Below, in pieces: positions 34,357-43,002 of a stretch of 64,000 nucleotides of DNA (positions are counted from its first letter, which is position 1; each line of letters begins with the position of its first letter). The translations under genes were made by a program, and so were the position numbers. The stretch is taken from contig NZ_LT800499.1 of NCBI RefSeq assembly GCF_900166625.1, positions 478,651 to 542,650 on the forward strand, read 5' to 3'. This DNA comes from Halobacillus massiliensis. Lineage in GTDB: Bacteria; Bacillota; Bacilli; Bacillales; Halobacillaceae. The notes beneath the pieces are model-generated. The model made no database searches. It had not been told where the DNA came from and saw only the letters and a program-made list of their open reading frames with translations.

Positions 34357-35412
34357 TCACTGCTCCTTGTTTAATTTTTCTTCGACCCATGAACCCCACT
34401 CATCGAATTCCACAAGAAATCCATCGTGGCCAAAATCAGTGTTCACATGGTGATGGGTACCGCCTGGCACATAACGACTGAAGGTTTCGATAAGATCTTT
34501 TGGATATAAAAGGTCATGCTCAAAGCTGACGGTGTACAGCTCTGCTTTAAATTTTCCTGCTGCTTCCTCCAGACTGCCACGGCCATGACTGATATCGTGG
34601 TGATTCATGGCTTCAAGCAAATAGAGGTAGCTGTTAGCATCAAATCTTTGTTTGATTTTTTCTCCCTGATAGTCTAAGTAGGACTGAATGTTATAAAGAG
34701 ACTCTGTCTGACTTCTTGCAAACCGCTTCTGAAAGAGCGTACCGCTGCGGTAAGTCACCATACCGGCCATTCTTGCAATTTCAAATCCATTCAGGCGGTC
34801 TGTCCGGTCATAGTATCCTTCTTTAAAAGAGGGGTCATCCTGGATGGCCCGGGCTCCGATATGGTTAAACGCAATTCCGTAGTCGCTTAAATAAGGGGTG
34901 GCTGCCATGCAGAAGAGCTGGTTCATGAAGTCTGGATACAACAATCCCCATTCAAGTGTCTGCATACCGCCTAATGACCCTCCAATAACGGCATGGACGT
35001 GATCGATTCCGAGCTGCAAAAGAGCGGCATACTGGGAGTGGACCATATCTTTAATAGTTACAGGAGGAAACTGCTGTCGATAATAATCATTAGTTTCAGG
35101 ATTAATGCTTGCGGGTCCAGTTGATCCGTGGCAGCCTCCGAGGACATTAAAAGTGATGACTTGAAATTTATTTGTATTAATCGGACAACCTTCACCGATC
35201 ATTCCTTTCCACCAACCAGGGCTGTCTTCTGTACCAACAGCGTACTGATTTCCGGTTAAGGCATGACAAATGAGAAGAACGGGCGCGTCCTTGGGTCCTG
35301 ATCGTTCATAAGCAAGCTCAACTTCTGAGAGAGTGTCTCCTGATTCGAAGGTGAAATTATGAAGTGTCACGGCTTGATTTGTTTTTTGGTTCGATATATT
35401 TTTAATCGACAC
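34357..35412 (-). CDS. metX: Homoserine O-acetyltransferase
   Basis: A 351-aa alpha/beta-hydrolase-fold enzyme that acetylates homoserine with acetyl-CoA, the first committed step of methionine synthesis. Blocks in order: HALTGNQYAVG (about residues 49-59), nucleophile serine in GGSLGGMQTLEW, NHIGARAIQDDPSF, and the acid/base pair near DLLYP and TDFGHDGFLVE at the C-terminus. The start is GTG with AAGGAGG 8 bp upstream. A SAM-I riboswitch with terminator lies 35 bp further up. B. subtilis uses MetA instead, so this marks a different methionine route. Confidence 0.92.
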   Translation of the reverse strand: MSIKNISNQKTNQAVTLHNFTFESGDTLSEVELAYERSGPKDAPVLLICHALTGNQYAVGTEDSPGWWKGMIGEGCPINTNKFQVITFNVLGGCHGSTGPASINPETNDYYRQQFPPVTIKDMVHSQYAALLQLGIDHVHAVIGGSLGGMQTLEWGLLYPDFMNQLFCMAATPYLSDYGIAFNHIGARAIQDDPSFKEGYYDRTDRLNGFEIARMAGMVTYRSGTLFQKRFARSQTESLYNIQSYLDYQGEKIKQRFDANSYLYLLEAMNHHDISHGRGSLEEAAGKFKAELYTVSFEHDLLYPKDLIETFSRYVPGGTHHHVNTDFGHDGFLVEFDEWGSWVEEKLNKEQ

Positions 35413-35446
35413 GCAGGCTACCTCCTTGTAAAACTTTTATTGCATA

Positions 35447-35611
35447 TAAAAAACCCTCTTCTTGAAAATAAGAAGAGGGTTTGATTATTTAGGCTTCCTC
35501 CTCTTATCTTTCAGATCTCATGGATCTGTAGGAATTAGCACCTTTTCAAGTCTCTGCTTGAAGGTTGCCGGGCGTCACAGGGCCTAGTCCCTCTGCCACT
35601 CTAGATAAGAG
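35447..35611 (-). promoter_or_regulatory. SAM-I riboswitch (S-box) with terminator, controls metX-hom
   Basis: The minus-strand leader shows P1 CTCTTATCT (35611-35603) pairing with AGATAAGAG (35509-35501). Conserved S-box segments lie between: CAGAGGGACTAGGCCCTG, then ACGCCCGGCAACC, then AGGTGCTAATTCC. A terminator AAACCCTCTTCTT/AAGAAGAGGGTTT (35482-35451) with a T run follows. The P1 3' strand (ATAAGAGGAGG, 35507-35497) can instead pair over 11 bases with CCTCTTCTTAT of the terminator, giving the antiterminator. SAM binding should therefore stop transcription before metX. Confidence 0.95.
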
Positions 35612-35699
35612 TTATTAAATTAGTCGTCCATATAAGGTATGTTACGAATTATAGAATGAGAATTATTTATTGTCAAACTATTTTTAAGCTTTACTTCAT

Positions 35700-35725
35700 G
35701 TTTGAAGAAAAACCACACTGGGAAG
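35700..35725 (+). promoter_or_regulatory. Possible SigB promoter before the DUF2188 gene
   Basis: GTTTGA, 14 bp, GGGAAG resembles the general-stress SigB pattern GTTTAA-N12-14-GGGTAT with three mismatches. It sits 42 bp upstream of the gene. No clear SigA promoter is visible. Confidence 0.3.
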
Positions 35726-35767
35726 ATACCGAGTAAGACGAAAATAAGTTGAAGGAGAGATTTTAGC

Positions 35768-35965
35768 ATGAAAGAATATAGTGTAGCACCGAATAAAGAT
35801 GTAACAGGATGGTTTGTGAAAATTGAAGATGTAGCGCCGACAGATGAGTATCCTGAGCGCGATACAGCCGTTGAGAAAGCAAAAGAAATGGCAGAACAGA
35901 ACAAACCAAGCCGTGTGCTTATTCTAGATAAAAACCACGAAATTGAAGATGAAATTAAATATTAA
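35768..35965 (+). CDS. DUF2188 small protein
   Basis: A 65-aa soluble protein. The pattern YSVAPNKDVTGWFVKIEDVA, then ERDTAVEKAKEMAEQNKPSR and VLILDKN, fits DUF2188 (W-x-V-K and a helix of A-x-x-x-A-K). The function is unknown; members are often stress-linked. AAGGAGAG precedes the ATG and a terminator follows. It is a stand-alone gene. Confidence 0.78.
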   Translation: MKEYSVAPNKDVTGWFVKIEDVAPTDEYPERDTAVEKAKEMAEQNKPSRVLILDKNHEIEDEIKY

Positions 35966-35968
35966 TGA

Positions 35969-36002
35969 GAAAAGCTTCCTATTTAGTTAGGGAGCTTTTT
36001 TA
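35969..36002 (+). terminator. Terminator of the DUF2188 gene
   Basis: AAAAGCTTCCTA pairs with TAGGGAGCTTTT with one wobble, then a T run. Confidence 0.8.
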
Positions 36003-36076
36003 ATTAGCTCTTTGAGTGGATTAAATAGGGGAAAAGCGTTACGCTAAGCCTATCAATTGTAAAGGTGTGCAGGACG

Positions 36077-37300
36077 ATGAAACAACAGACAGACATTGTT
36101 ATTACAGGAGCGCGTGTGGCCGGGGCCAGTCTTGCCATAATCCTTGGAGAAATGGGGGAAAAAGTCACTCTGATTGATAAAGCCAGTTTTCCAAGTGACA
36201 CATTATCCACTCACCATTTATCTCATTTAGATTATGTGGACAGGCTCGGTGTTCTCAAGGAAGTAGAAGCATCAGGTCTTCGTAAAATCAACCGAATGCG
36301 TACATATATCGGTGACAGCTTTATAGAAGGACCTCGTGCTTCCTATACACTTATTCCAAGACGCTCCCACTTAGATCACGTTTTACTTAGAAAAGCCCTT
36401 TCTTTTCCTAATGTTCAATTATTAGAAGGCCGGCAAGTCGTTGATCTGCTTAAAACCGGGGACCGGGTGACAGGTGTTGTAACAGCTGATAAAAAAGGAA
36501 ATATAGAAAATATAACGGCAGATCTCGTAGTAGGAGCAGATGGAAGGAACTCTAAGATTGCAGATTTGGCAGGTGCTGAAAAATATGGGCATCACTCTGC
36601 CATACGTCCGGTGTTTTATGGGTATTATCATAATATAAAACCGCTGATGGAACCCACTACGGAAATTTTCTTAAACGAAGGGAGAATCGGCTTTTTATTT
36701 CCGATGGAGCCGGGGATTGACTGCTTAGGACTGGAAGTCTGGCCGGAAGAGTTTAAGCAGATGGCCAGGCATCCAGAGAAGTTTGAAGAAATCTATCGGT
36801 CTTATTACGGGATGAGCGTGAGAATGAAAGATGCTGTTTTACAGGGAGATATTATTGGGACACCCGGTGTAGCAAATTTCTTTCGCCATGCAGGAGGGAA
36901 GGGATGGGCACTCATCGGCGATGCCGGCCACAGTAAAGACCCAAGTACTGGTCTAGGCATGAATGATGCTTTTATGCAGGTGTTCCTTCTGGCAGAAGCC
37001 ATTAAAGCTTTTGAGCAAGGTACACCGTGGGAGGATGCCGTTCAATCCTTTCAGGAAGAGAGAGATAAAAATCTTTCTCCAGGCTATCGATTAACCCTTG
37101 ATTATATTCAGTCCCGCAGGTCATGGACAGTCGAGGAAGAAACCTTGTTTCAGGCGATGGCTGCAAATCCGACTGTATGGAATAAAATTATTCCATCCTT
37201 ACCTGGCCTTTTAAAGGAATGCTCTGCAGATGTTCCTGAATTGTATGGCTCGGTAGTACAAGATGCAGAAAATTTTAGATTAAAGGAGGAGAATGGATGA
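36077..37300 (+). CDS. FAD-dependent monooxygenase-like oxidoreductase
   Basis: A 407-aa flavoprotein with the three FAD motifs of the p-hydroxybenzoate-hydroxylase fold: TDIVITGARVAGASLA (residues 4-19, G-x-x-x-x-G variant), DLVVGADGRNSKIADLAG (about residues 153-170) and LIGDAGHSKDPSTGLGMNDA (about residues 282-301). Substrate unknown; hydroxylases and geranylgeranyl-reductase-like enzymes share this fold. ATG 36077 is preferred over GTG 36065 because AAAGGTG is spaced for the former. The stop overlaps the start of the next gene, so the two are cotranslated. Confidence 0.78.
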   Translation: MKQQTDIVITGARVAGASLAIILGEMGEKVTLIDKASFPSDTLSTHHLSHLDYVDRLGVLKEVEASGLRKINRMRTYIGDSFIEGPRASYTLIPRRSHLDHVLLRKALSFPNVQLLEGRQVVDLLKTGDRVTGVVTADKKGNIENITADLVVGADGRNSKIADLAGAEKYGHHSAIRPVFYGYYHNIKPLMEPTTEIFLNEGRIGFLFPMEPGIDCLGLEVWPEEFKQMARHPEKFEEIYRSYYGMSVRMKDAVLQGDIIGTPGVANFFRHAGGKGWALIGDAGHSKDPSTGLGMNDAFMQVFLLAEAIKAFEQGTPWEDAVQSFQEERDKNLSPGYRLTLDYIQSRRSWTVEEETLFQAMAANPTVWNKIIPSLPGLLKECSADVPELYGSVVQDAENFRLKEENG

Positions 37301-37740
37301 ACTGGACGAAAGAATCCGCTTATTTAAAGCTGCAGGAGATTTATACAGATAAAGTGATGCAGGAAGAAAAACGCCGTATATTTCAGCAGGTTTACCGCCA
37401 TTTATACGAACATTTGGAGGATTTAGCGGTTAAATCAGGTTTGAAAGAAGAAACACAGAAGCAGTTAAAGCTCTTTAAAGAATACACCTTTATGCCGGGT
37501 GACAATTTGTTTCAATCGATGCGCTACGTTTTTTTAATGGCAAGAGGTGAAAGAGAAACTGACCGTACCGTTACCCAGGACCACCTTAAGCGGATATACC
37601 GGGCTCTTTTTCAGCCGGCAGGTTTAAAAAATCCGTATATTCCTGAATCCTTTTGGACGACTCCTCTAGGCGTAGCCTGTATGGTAGCTGAAAAAGGAGT
37701 AGAGTCCGTTTACCCTGTGTTAGACGAGATCGAATCGTAA
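37297..37740 (+). CDS. Uncharacterised protein coupled to the flavin oxidoreductase
   Basis: A 147-aa soluble, mainly helical protein that I do not recognise. Charged helices (VMQEEKRRIFQQVYRHLYEH) fill the N-terminal half. A conserved-looking segment KEYTFMPGDNLFQSMRYVFL lies near residue 65, and PYIPESFWTTPLGVACMVAE is near the end. The start ATG overlaps the flavoprotein stop (ATGA), behind GGAGGAG, so it may be a partner or accessory factor of that enzyme. It is followed by a terminator. Confidence 0.6.
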   Translation: MNWTKESAYLKLQEIYTDKVMQEEKRRIFQQVYRHLYEHLEDLAVKSGLKEETQKQLKLFKEYTFMPGDNLFQSMRYVFLMARGERETDRTVTQDHLKRIYRALFQPAGLKNPYIPESFWTTPLGVACMVAEKGVESVYPVLDEIES

Positions 37741-37762
37741 GGCGCAAAAAATATATAAAAAA

Positions 37763-37795
37763 AGACTGTCGATCGTTTTTCGACAGTCTAAGATC
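37763..37795. terminator. Bidirectional terminator
   Basis: AGACTGTCGA (37763-37772) pairs with TCGACAGTCT (37780-37789). A-rich flank on the left and T-rich on the right serve both converging genes. Confidence 0.8.
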
Positions 37796-37803
37796 CTTTT
37801 CGT

Positions 37804-38652
37804 TTAGATTAGAAAGGACGTTCGAATTTGCCCAGCGATTCCTTTGAAGTCCTCTTCGTTTTCCAGGTTAGAAAGCATTCCTTTAATGACAGCCGTCCTA
37901 GGCTTGTCGCTTTTTATTTCTTCCAGTAGAACAGAAGAGGTTACTCTTATGTTCTCAGTAGAATTTTCTTTTTCAATAGTTTCCAAGGTGTGAATTATGG
38001 AGTCTATCTGGTTATTATGAAAACCTTGCGGGATGACTCCATTCATCAGTTCATTGGTTATAATGGGCTGGACGCCGCTTTGAGAAAATCCTTTCACAAG
38101 AAAGTCCATTCGTTTTACTATTGATTGGCAAAGCTGATCAATATCAAATCTTACTCCTTCAACGATGATTAGATCTACATAAGCTTTAAATATTCCCTGG
38201 AGCAGGACAGTTATCTCCCATATGATATGTTCAATCTCTCTTCCATAAATGGCCAACAGTCCGTTTTTGTAAAAAAAGTAAGTGTCAAATCTCATTTTCT
38301 GCATAAATGTTTCGATATCTTTATTAAAAGGAATGGCCTGCTCACGAATCTGCATAATGATAAAATCACGGTGCTTTATAATCTCATTAAAAGTAACAGA
38401 GAGCTGTTTAATAAGCTTCGTTCTCGGGTCCAGTTTCAAAGACTGGATTTCTTCGGTTTTTAACTGAATCTCTTTTGAATAATGATAAAAGATTTCAAGA
38501 AGCAGAGCGTCCTTTGATTTGAAGTAGAGGTAAAAAGCTCCTTTGGAAATATTACATTCACTTGCGATTTCCTGCACAGAGGTCGCCGTAAATCCTTTAC
38601 TGGCAAACAGCTTGATCGATGTTTCGATGATGAGTACTTTCTTATCTTCCAT
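37804..38652 (-). CDS. TetR/AcrR family regulator (YerO-like length)
   Basis: A 282-aa repressor. Residues 1-50 form the TetR helix-turn-helix (ETSIKLFASKGFTATSVQEI, then SECNISKGAFYLYFKSKDAL). The C-terminal ligand domain is unusually long, like YerO of B. subtilis, which controls the swrC efflux gene. It is divergent from an amine-oxidase-like gene, but no clear operator is visible in the 120 bp between them. Its ligand and target are unknown. Confidence 0.8.
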   Translation of the reverse strand: MEDKKVLIIETSIKLFASKGFTATSVQEIASECNISKGAFYLYFKSKDALLLEIFYHYSKEIQLKTEEIQSLKLDPRTKLIKQLSVTFNEIIKHRDFIIMQIREQAIPFNKDIETFMQKMRFDTYFFYKNGLLAIYGREIEHIIWEITVLLQGIFKAYVDLIIVEGVRFDIDQLCQSIVKRMDFLVKGFSQSGVQPIITNELMNGVIPQGFHNNQIDSIIHTLETIEKENSTENIRVTSSVLLEEIKSDKPRTAVIKGMLSNLENEEDFKGIAGQIRTSFLI

Positions 38653-38772
38653 ATCGTAAACTCCTTATGAATTTCAGCATAATTATTATTACCATAGCAG
38701 GTTTAGAATCAGGATGATATATGAAACTTATAGCAATCCTGAATTTTGAATAAAAGAAGAGGAGAGTTGCAG

Positions 38773-39738
38773 ATGTATGATGTGGCAATTATTGGAGCAG
38801 GATTTGCAGGTTTAACAGCTGCTGTCCAGCTGCAGAAAGCAGGGAGAAAGATCATCCTGTTCGAACAGCAAAGCCGGGCTGGCGGACGTGCAGCCACAAA
38901 AAAGATCAAGGGTGGAAAAGCGGACTATGGTGCCCAGTTTTTTACTGTGCGAACGGAAACTTTCCAAAGAAGTGTGGATGAGTGGCTGAATAAAGGCTGG
39001 ATCAAGCGTTGGTTTGGGGAGGACTATCCCCGTTATACAAGTGTGAATGGGATGGAGAGACTGGCTGAGCATTTAGCGGATAACTGTGAAGTTAAATATC
39101 AGACTAAAGTTATGAAGCTAGTTAAAGAGGGGGGAGGCTTTCAGATTCAGACTGCTGATGGAAAAGCTTTTAAGTCTGCCCGCGTCCTCCTTACGATGCC
39201 TGCGCCGCTGATGGTCAACCTTCTTAGAAATTCCGGGATAGAAGCTGAATCTTTTTCTAACCTAGTATTTAAACCTACATATGTAGGGATTTTTCATCTG
39301 GATTCTTCGGGAACTATTCCAGATTCAGGTCACTTGGATAAAGATCTGCCTGAAGGAGTTGAGAGAATTGTAGACCATTTTAAAAAAGGAATCTCTCAAA
39401 CATGTCTAATCAGCGTTTATATGACAGCGGACTGGTCGGAAAATCATAACAGCAGAGAAGCAGGAGAAATCCTTACAGAAATAAAAAGTAAAATAAAGAA
39501 CTATCTGCCACTGGATTCCCTTCATGAGGAGGTGCTTGAATATTGGCCATATGCTCAAGCCTCAAAAACCTTTAATGCTTCTTTTATGAAGCTGGAGGAA
39601 AATCTTTATGCCGCTGGAGATGCCTTCCTGCGGCCAGATGATTCAGCAGGACGTACACGTTTAGAAAGTGCTTTTTTATCCGGTTATGATGCGGGAAATG
39701 CCATAGAAACGGCTCTTGCACACGAAAGGGAAGAATAG
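38773..39738 (+). CDS. FAD-dependent amine oxidase-like protein (renalase-like)
   Basis: A 321-aa flavoprotein. The FAD-binding start is YDVAIIGAGFAGLTAAVQLQ, followed by FEQQSRAGGRAATKK (about residues 35-49). ADYGAQFFTVRTETF (about residues 55-69) and the C-terminal LYAAGDAFLRPDDSAGRTRL, then ESAFLSGYDAGN, are typical of renalase-type NAD(P)/FAD proteins. Bacterial renalases oxidise isomeric dihydronicotinamides; whether this one does is untested. AAGAGGAGAG sets ATG 38773. Confidence 0.78.
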   Translation: MYDVAIIGAGFAGLTAAVQLQKAGRKIILFEQQSRAGGRAATKKIKGGKADYGAQFFTVRTETFQRSVDEWLNKGWIKRWFGEDYPRYTSVNGMERLAEHLADNCEVKYQTKVMKLVKEGGGFQIQTADGKAFKSARVLLTMPAPLMVNLLRNSGIEAESFSNLVFKPTYVGIFHLDSSGTIPDSGHLDKDLPEGVERIVDHFKKGISQTCLISVYMTADWSENHNSREAGEILTEIKSKIKNYLPLDSLHEEVLEYWPYAQASKTFNASFMKLEENLYAAGDAFLRPDDSAGRTRLESAFLSGYDAGNAIETALAHEREE

Positions 39739-39743
39739 GAAAA

Positions 39744-39770
39744 AGACCCACGGTACGAAACTGTGGGTCT
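39744..39770. terminator. Bidirectional terminator between the amine oxidase and rarD genes
   Basis: AGACCCAC pairs with GTGGGTCT. The 3' arm contains the rarD stop codon on the minus strand. Confidence 0.75.
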
Positions 39771-40671
39771 AACTCGCAATCTTTTCATATTTACGCATCC
39801 GCTTTATCCGTGAGTACGTATAAACAGCAAGGCCGGACCAAATGAGCGTAAAGGACACGGCATGAACGTCTGTAAAAGGTTCATTATACAAAAAGACCCC
39901 TAGAATCAGCATAATAGTCGGTGCGAAATATTGTAAAAATCCGACCATTGAAAGGGGGATTCGCTTTGCGCCTGCGGCAAACAGCAATAAAGGGATAGCG
40001 GTGGCAATCCCTGAACCTAAGACAAATACAGTCGTCCAGGAGAACCATTCCATATTCCCCCACGAGCCTTCGACATTAGCCAAATAAAGAAGAGCCACAG
40101 GAGAGACAATCAAGGTTTCAATCATAAGACCAAACATTGCGTTAAGCGGAACGAGCTTCTTGAGCAGTCCATACAGTCCGAAGCTAAAAGCAAGCATTAA
40201 CGCAATCCACGGCACAGAGCCGAAGTGAAGTGTCATATACAATACGCCGCTTCCAGCCAGGAAAAAGGCGACCCACTGCACGCGGGAAAAAGTTTCTTTT
40301 AAAACGATCATGCCTAAAAGAATACTGACGAGCGGATTAATGTAATATCCGAGACTTGTTTCAATCACATGGTTATTATTTACTCCCCAAATATAAGTGA
40401 ACCAATTCGCACTGATCATGATCGAGGCCAGTGTAATACCGATCAGATTTCGTTTATTTTGAAAAAGCTGTTTGATTTCCGCTGCCAGTTGCTTATGTTT
40501 TCTGAGCAATAGTATAACAACAGCCATAAACACAGCAGACCAGACAATGCGGTGAGCTAATATCTCAAATGGAGAAATATGCTGAATTATCTTCCAGTAA
40601 ATCGGCAAAAATCCCCAGAGAATATAAGCACCTGTCGTATAGATGACTCCCAGCTTGTTGTCTTCAATCAT
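39769..40671 (-). CDS. rarD: RarD family EamA-type transporter
   Basis: A 300-aa membrane protein with ten hydrophobic segments in two EamA repeats. The RarD signatures GVIYTTGAYILWGFLPIYWK near the start and ANWFTYIWGVNNNHVIETSL, then GYYINPLVSILLG (about residues 88-120), are clear. RarD proteins export small metabolites; the substrate is unknown. Three in-frame ATGs lie within 21 bases. AAGGA is best spaced for 40671, with 40677 possible. Confidence 0.85.
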   Translation of the reverse strand: MIEDNKLGVIYTTGAYILWGFLPIYWKIIQHISPFEILAHRIVWSAVFMAVVILLLRKHKQLAAEIKQLFQNKRNLIGITLASIMISANWFTYIWGVNNNHVIETSLGYYINPLVSILLGMIVLKETFSRVQWVAFFLAGSGVLYMTLHFGSVPWIALMLAFSFGLYGLLKKLVPLNAMFGLMIETLIVSPVALLYLANVEGSWGNMEWFSWTTVFVLGSGIATAIPLLLFAAGAKRIPLSMVGFLQYFAPTIMLILGVFLYNEPFTDVHAVSFTLIWSGLAVYTYSRIKRMRKYEKIAS

Positions 40672-40753
40672 ATGCATATATCCTTTCCTCATATCAATAA
40701 GGCTATTTTAGCCAACTAAAGGATATAAGAAAAGGAAATTGCTTACAGGCAGT

Positions 40754-40802
40754 AAAAAAGGATCTCAAGATGCTGAACAAAGCAGGCTTGAGATCCTTTT
40801 TT
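40754..40802 (-). terminator. Terminator of the Rieske oxidoreductase gene
   Basis: A 16-bp perfect stem, AAAAAAGGATCTCAAG (40754-40769) with CTTGAGATCCTTTTTT (40787-40802). On the minus strand it ends in TTTTTT, just past the gene stop. Confidence 0.85.
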
Positions 40803-40811
40803 ATAATTATT

Positions 40812-42404
40812 TTACGGCTGGTCTGTGGAACCCTGTTCGTAGTAATCCTCAATTGGAAGGTGGCGAAGTTCATCAGTATCGCTGTAGGCGATTTTTTTCA
40901 ATGGATGTTTCGCCGGCCCCTCCATAACGTGACCATCGTAAGAGAAACGAGAGCCGTGGCATGGACAGTCCCAGCTGTGTTCGGCACTGTTCCATTCGAC
41001 TTCACATCCCATGTGTGTACAGGTCGTGTCTAACACATGAAGTTCGCCATTTTCGTCTTTATAAGCGCCAGCACGTTCACCTTTCCATTGAACGACAGCC
41101 CCTTCTCCTTTAAGAAGCGCTTGTGGACGGGTGCCGACAAGCTCAATTTTACCTTCAATAAGGTGTCCAGCTACATTCATATTATTTTTCAAGAATGCTT
41201 TCATGCTCGGATCAGCTTTAAAACGTGATGGTGTGAACAGAGAATGGTAAAGGGATTCCCGTCCCATGATGTAATCGGTAATCAATTCCCCGGCAACTCT
41301 GCTGTTTGTCATCCCCCATTTTCTAAACCCGGTCGCTACATAAATCCGTGTATTTCCTTTTTGGATAGGACCGATATAAGGCACCTTATCAAGCGTCATT
41401 AAATCCTGTGCGGACCATTTAAAAGGCTTACTCTTTATACCGAACATCCTTTGAGCAAAATCCTCAAGCTTCTCATAGTGGGATAAATGCTCTCCGCCTT
41501 CACCTGTTCGATGGTTTTCTCCTCCAATAATCAGTACTTGTCTGCCGTCATATTCAGCAGATCGGACAGAGCGGGATGGGGTGTCGACTGATAAATACAT
41601 GCCGCCTTTCCATTCGGTTTCAGGTTCAACAGCTATGGCATAAGAACGGTCAGCATACATGCGGCTGAAGTAGAACCCTCTCCCGTCATGGAATGGAAAG
41701 TGAGAGCAGATAATAAGTGAATCGCAAGTAAGTGTGACATCCTGTCCAGTTACAATTTCGATACGGTCTTTTTCATAAACTTTAACGGCTTTTGTTTTCT
41801 CGTAAACCTTACCGCCGAGATTCTGAAATTCTTCGAGAAGAGCTGTTAAGTATTGGACAGGGTGGAACTGGGCCTGGTGCTTCATCGCCAGTACTGCGGT
41901 TGTCTGTTCGGGAAAAGGAACTTTATCAACCAGTCCGCCCTTTACTCCCAAAAGTTCATAAGCTTTATTTTCCTTCTCAAGCTTAAGTGCCCCTTCAGAG
42001 GTAGTTGCATATAAATAAGCATCCTCACGCTTCCACTGACAGGAAATATTAAGCTCCTGGATCGTTTTTTCGATAGAAGAAATAGCATCTTCCTGTGCTC
42101 TGTAATAAAGAGCCGCATTGTCTTCACCGAAGTGCTGAATCAGTTCATCATAAATTACATCATGCTGTGCTGTTACTTTCGCTGTCGTATGTCCACTTGT
42201 TCCGTTTAGTAAGTGATCAGCTTCTAGCAAAACAACCTGTTTACCTTCTTTAGCGAGTAAATAGGCTGTGGTAATCCCGGTAATTCCTCCACCTACTACA
42301 GCAACCTCCGTGTCTTCAGAATTCTTCAGGGGTTCAAATGAAGGAAGATTGGCATTCTTTCTCCATAGCGATTCAGGGTGAGACCAGTCTAGTTTGTCAT
42401 TCAT
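40812..42404 (-). CDS. FAD oxidoreductase with C-terminal Rieske domain (YhfW-like)
   Basis: A 530-aa protein. Residues 30-370 form a DAO-type FAD domain (VAVVGGGITGITTAYLLAKE, then LLNGTSGHTTAKVT). Residues 425-530 form a Rieske [2Fe-2S] domain with ligands in CTHMGC and CPCHGSRF (two Cys and two His). B. subtilis YhfW has the same layout; its substrate is unknown. AGGAGG precedes ATG 42404; a seven-codon upstream extension lacks support. It is the only gene on its transcript. Confidence 0.88.
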   Translation of the reverse strand: MNDKLDWSHPESLWRKNANLPSFEPLKNSEDTEVAVVGGGITGITTAYLLAKEGKQVVLLEADHLLNGTSGHTTAKVTAQHDVIYDELIQHFGEDNAALYYRAQEDAISSIEKTIQELNISCQWKREDAYLYATTSEGALKLEKENKAYELLGVKGGLVDKVPFPEQTTAVLAMKHQAQFHPVQYLTALLEEFQNLGGKVYEKTKAVKVYEKDRIEIVTGQDVTLTCDSLIICSHFPFHDGRGFYFSRMYADRSYAIAVEPETEWKGGMYLSVDTPSRSVRSAEYDGRQVLIIGGENHRTGEGGEHLSHYEKLEDFAQRMFGIKSKPFKWSAQDLMTLDKVPYIGPIQKGNTRIYVATGFRKWGMTNSRVAGELITDYIMGRESLYHSLFTPSRFKADPSMKAFLKNNMNVAGHLIEGKIELVGTRPQALLKGEGAVVQWKGERAGAYKDENGELHVLDTTCTHMGCEVEWNSAEHSWDCPCHGSRFSYDGHVMEGPAKHPLKKIAYSDTDELRHLPIEDYYEQGSTDQP

Positions 42405-42542
42405 TGAAGATCCTCCTATTTCCAACTTTCTATTCAGTTTGTCCTAATCAAGGGAAAACATGTAAAAAGATTGGACGAATAAGGAAACTTCTGGTATTGT
42501 GTAAAAGATGCCGATGTACGGATTTATTTTTTTGTTATTTAG

Positions 42543-42554
42543 TTACCTAGGTAA
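42543..42554. promoter_or_regulatory. Likely MarR autoregulatory operator
   Basis: TTACCTAGGTAA is a perfect 12-bp palindrome ending 21 bp before the MarR gene start, and it probably covers the transcription start. MarR repressors commonly bind such palindromes at their own promoter. Confidence 0.55.
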
Positions 42555-42575
42555 TGATTGATTGGAGGTTATTCA

Positions 42576-43001
42576 TTGTCACTTGTTTTTCACCACATTC
42601 AGCAGCTGTCCAGGGATGTGAATCAATACTTAAATCGAGCACTTAAAGATGAACCTATTTATATGTCGCACTGGGCGGTTATTTATCAGCTGCATGAGCA
42701 GGAGCCGCTTACCCAGACAGAGTTAAAGGAAAGGCTGAACATTGAAGCTCCGCCTTTGTCGAGAACGATCAAACGGCTCGAAGAATTGAAATACATCAGA
42801 AAAACCAGCAGTTCAGATAAAAGAAGGAATGAACTGTTTCTTACTTCTGAAGGAAAAGCGAATTTTCCAAGGTGGCAGCAAGCGATCCAATCAGCAGAGG
42901 ATGGTCTGATAGAAAAGTTTGGAGAGAGCAGCAAGCAGGAACTGGATCATTTAGTTATGTCGCTTACCACAATCATTCGCACACAAGGAGGAAAAAAATA
43001 G
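42576..43001 (+). CDS. MarR family transcriptional regulator
   Basis: A 141-aa regulator with a winged helix-turn-helix at about residues 30-100 (LTQTELKERLNIEAPPLSRT, then IKRLEELKYIRKTSSSDKRR). The start is TTG at 42576, seven bases after TTGGAGG; a TTG six codons upstream precedes the ribosome site. It lies directly before an MFS exporter (one base apart) and behind a palindrome. This is the classic arrangement of a drug-responsive repressor with its pump. The inducer is unknown. Confidence 0.85.
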   Translation: MSLVFHHIQQLSRDVNQYLNRALKDEPIYMSHWAVIYQLHEQEPLTQTELKERLNIEAPPLSRTIKRLEELKYIRKTSSSDKRRNELFLTSEGKANFPRWQQAIQSAEDGLIEKFGESSKQELDHLVMSLTTIIRTQGGKK

Positions 43002-43002
43002 A

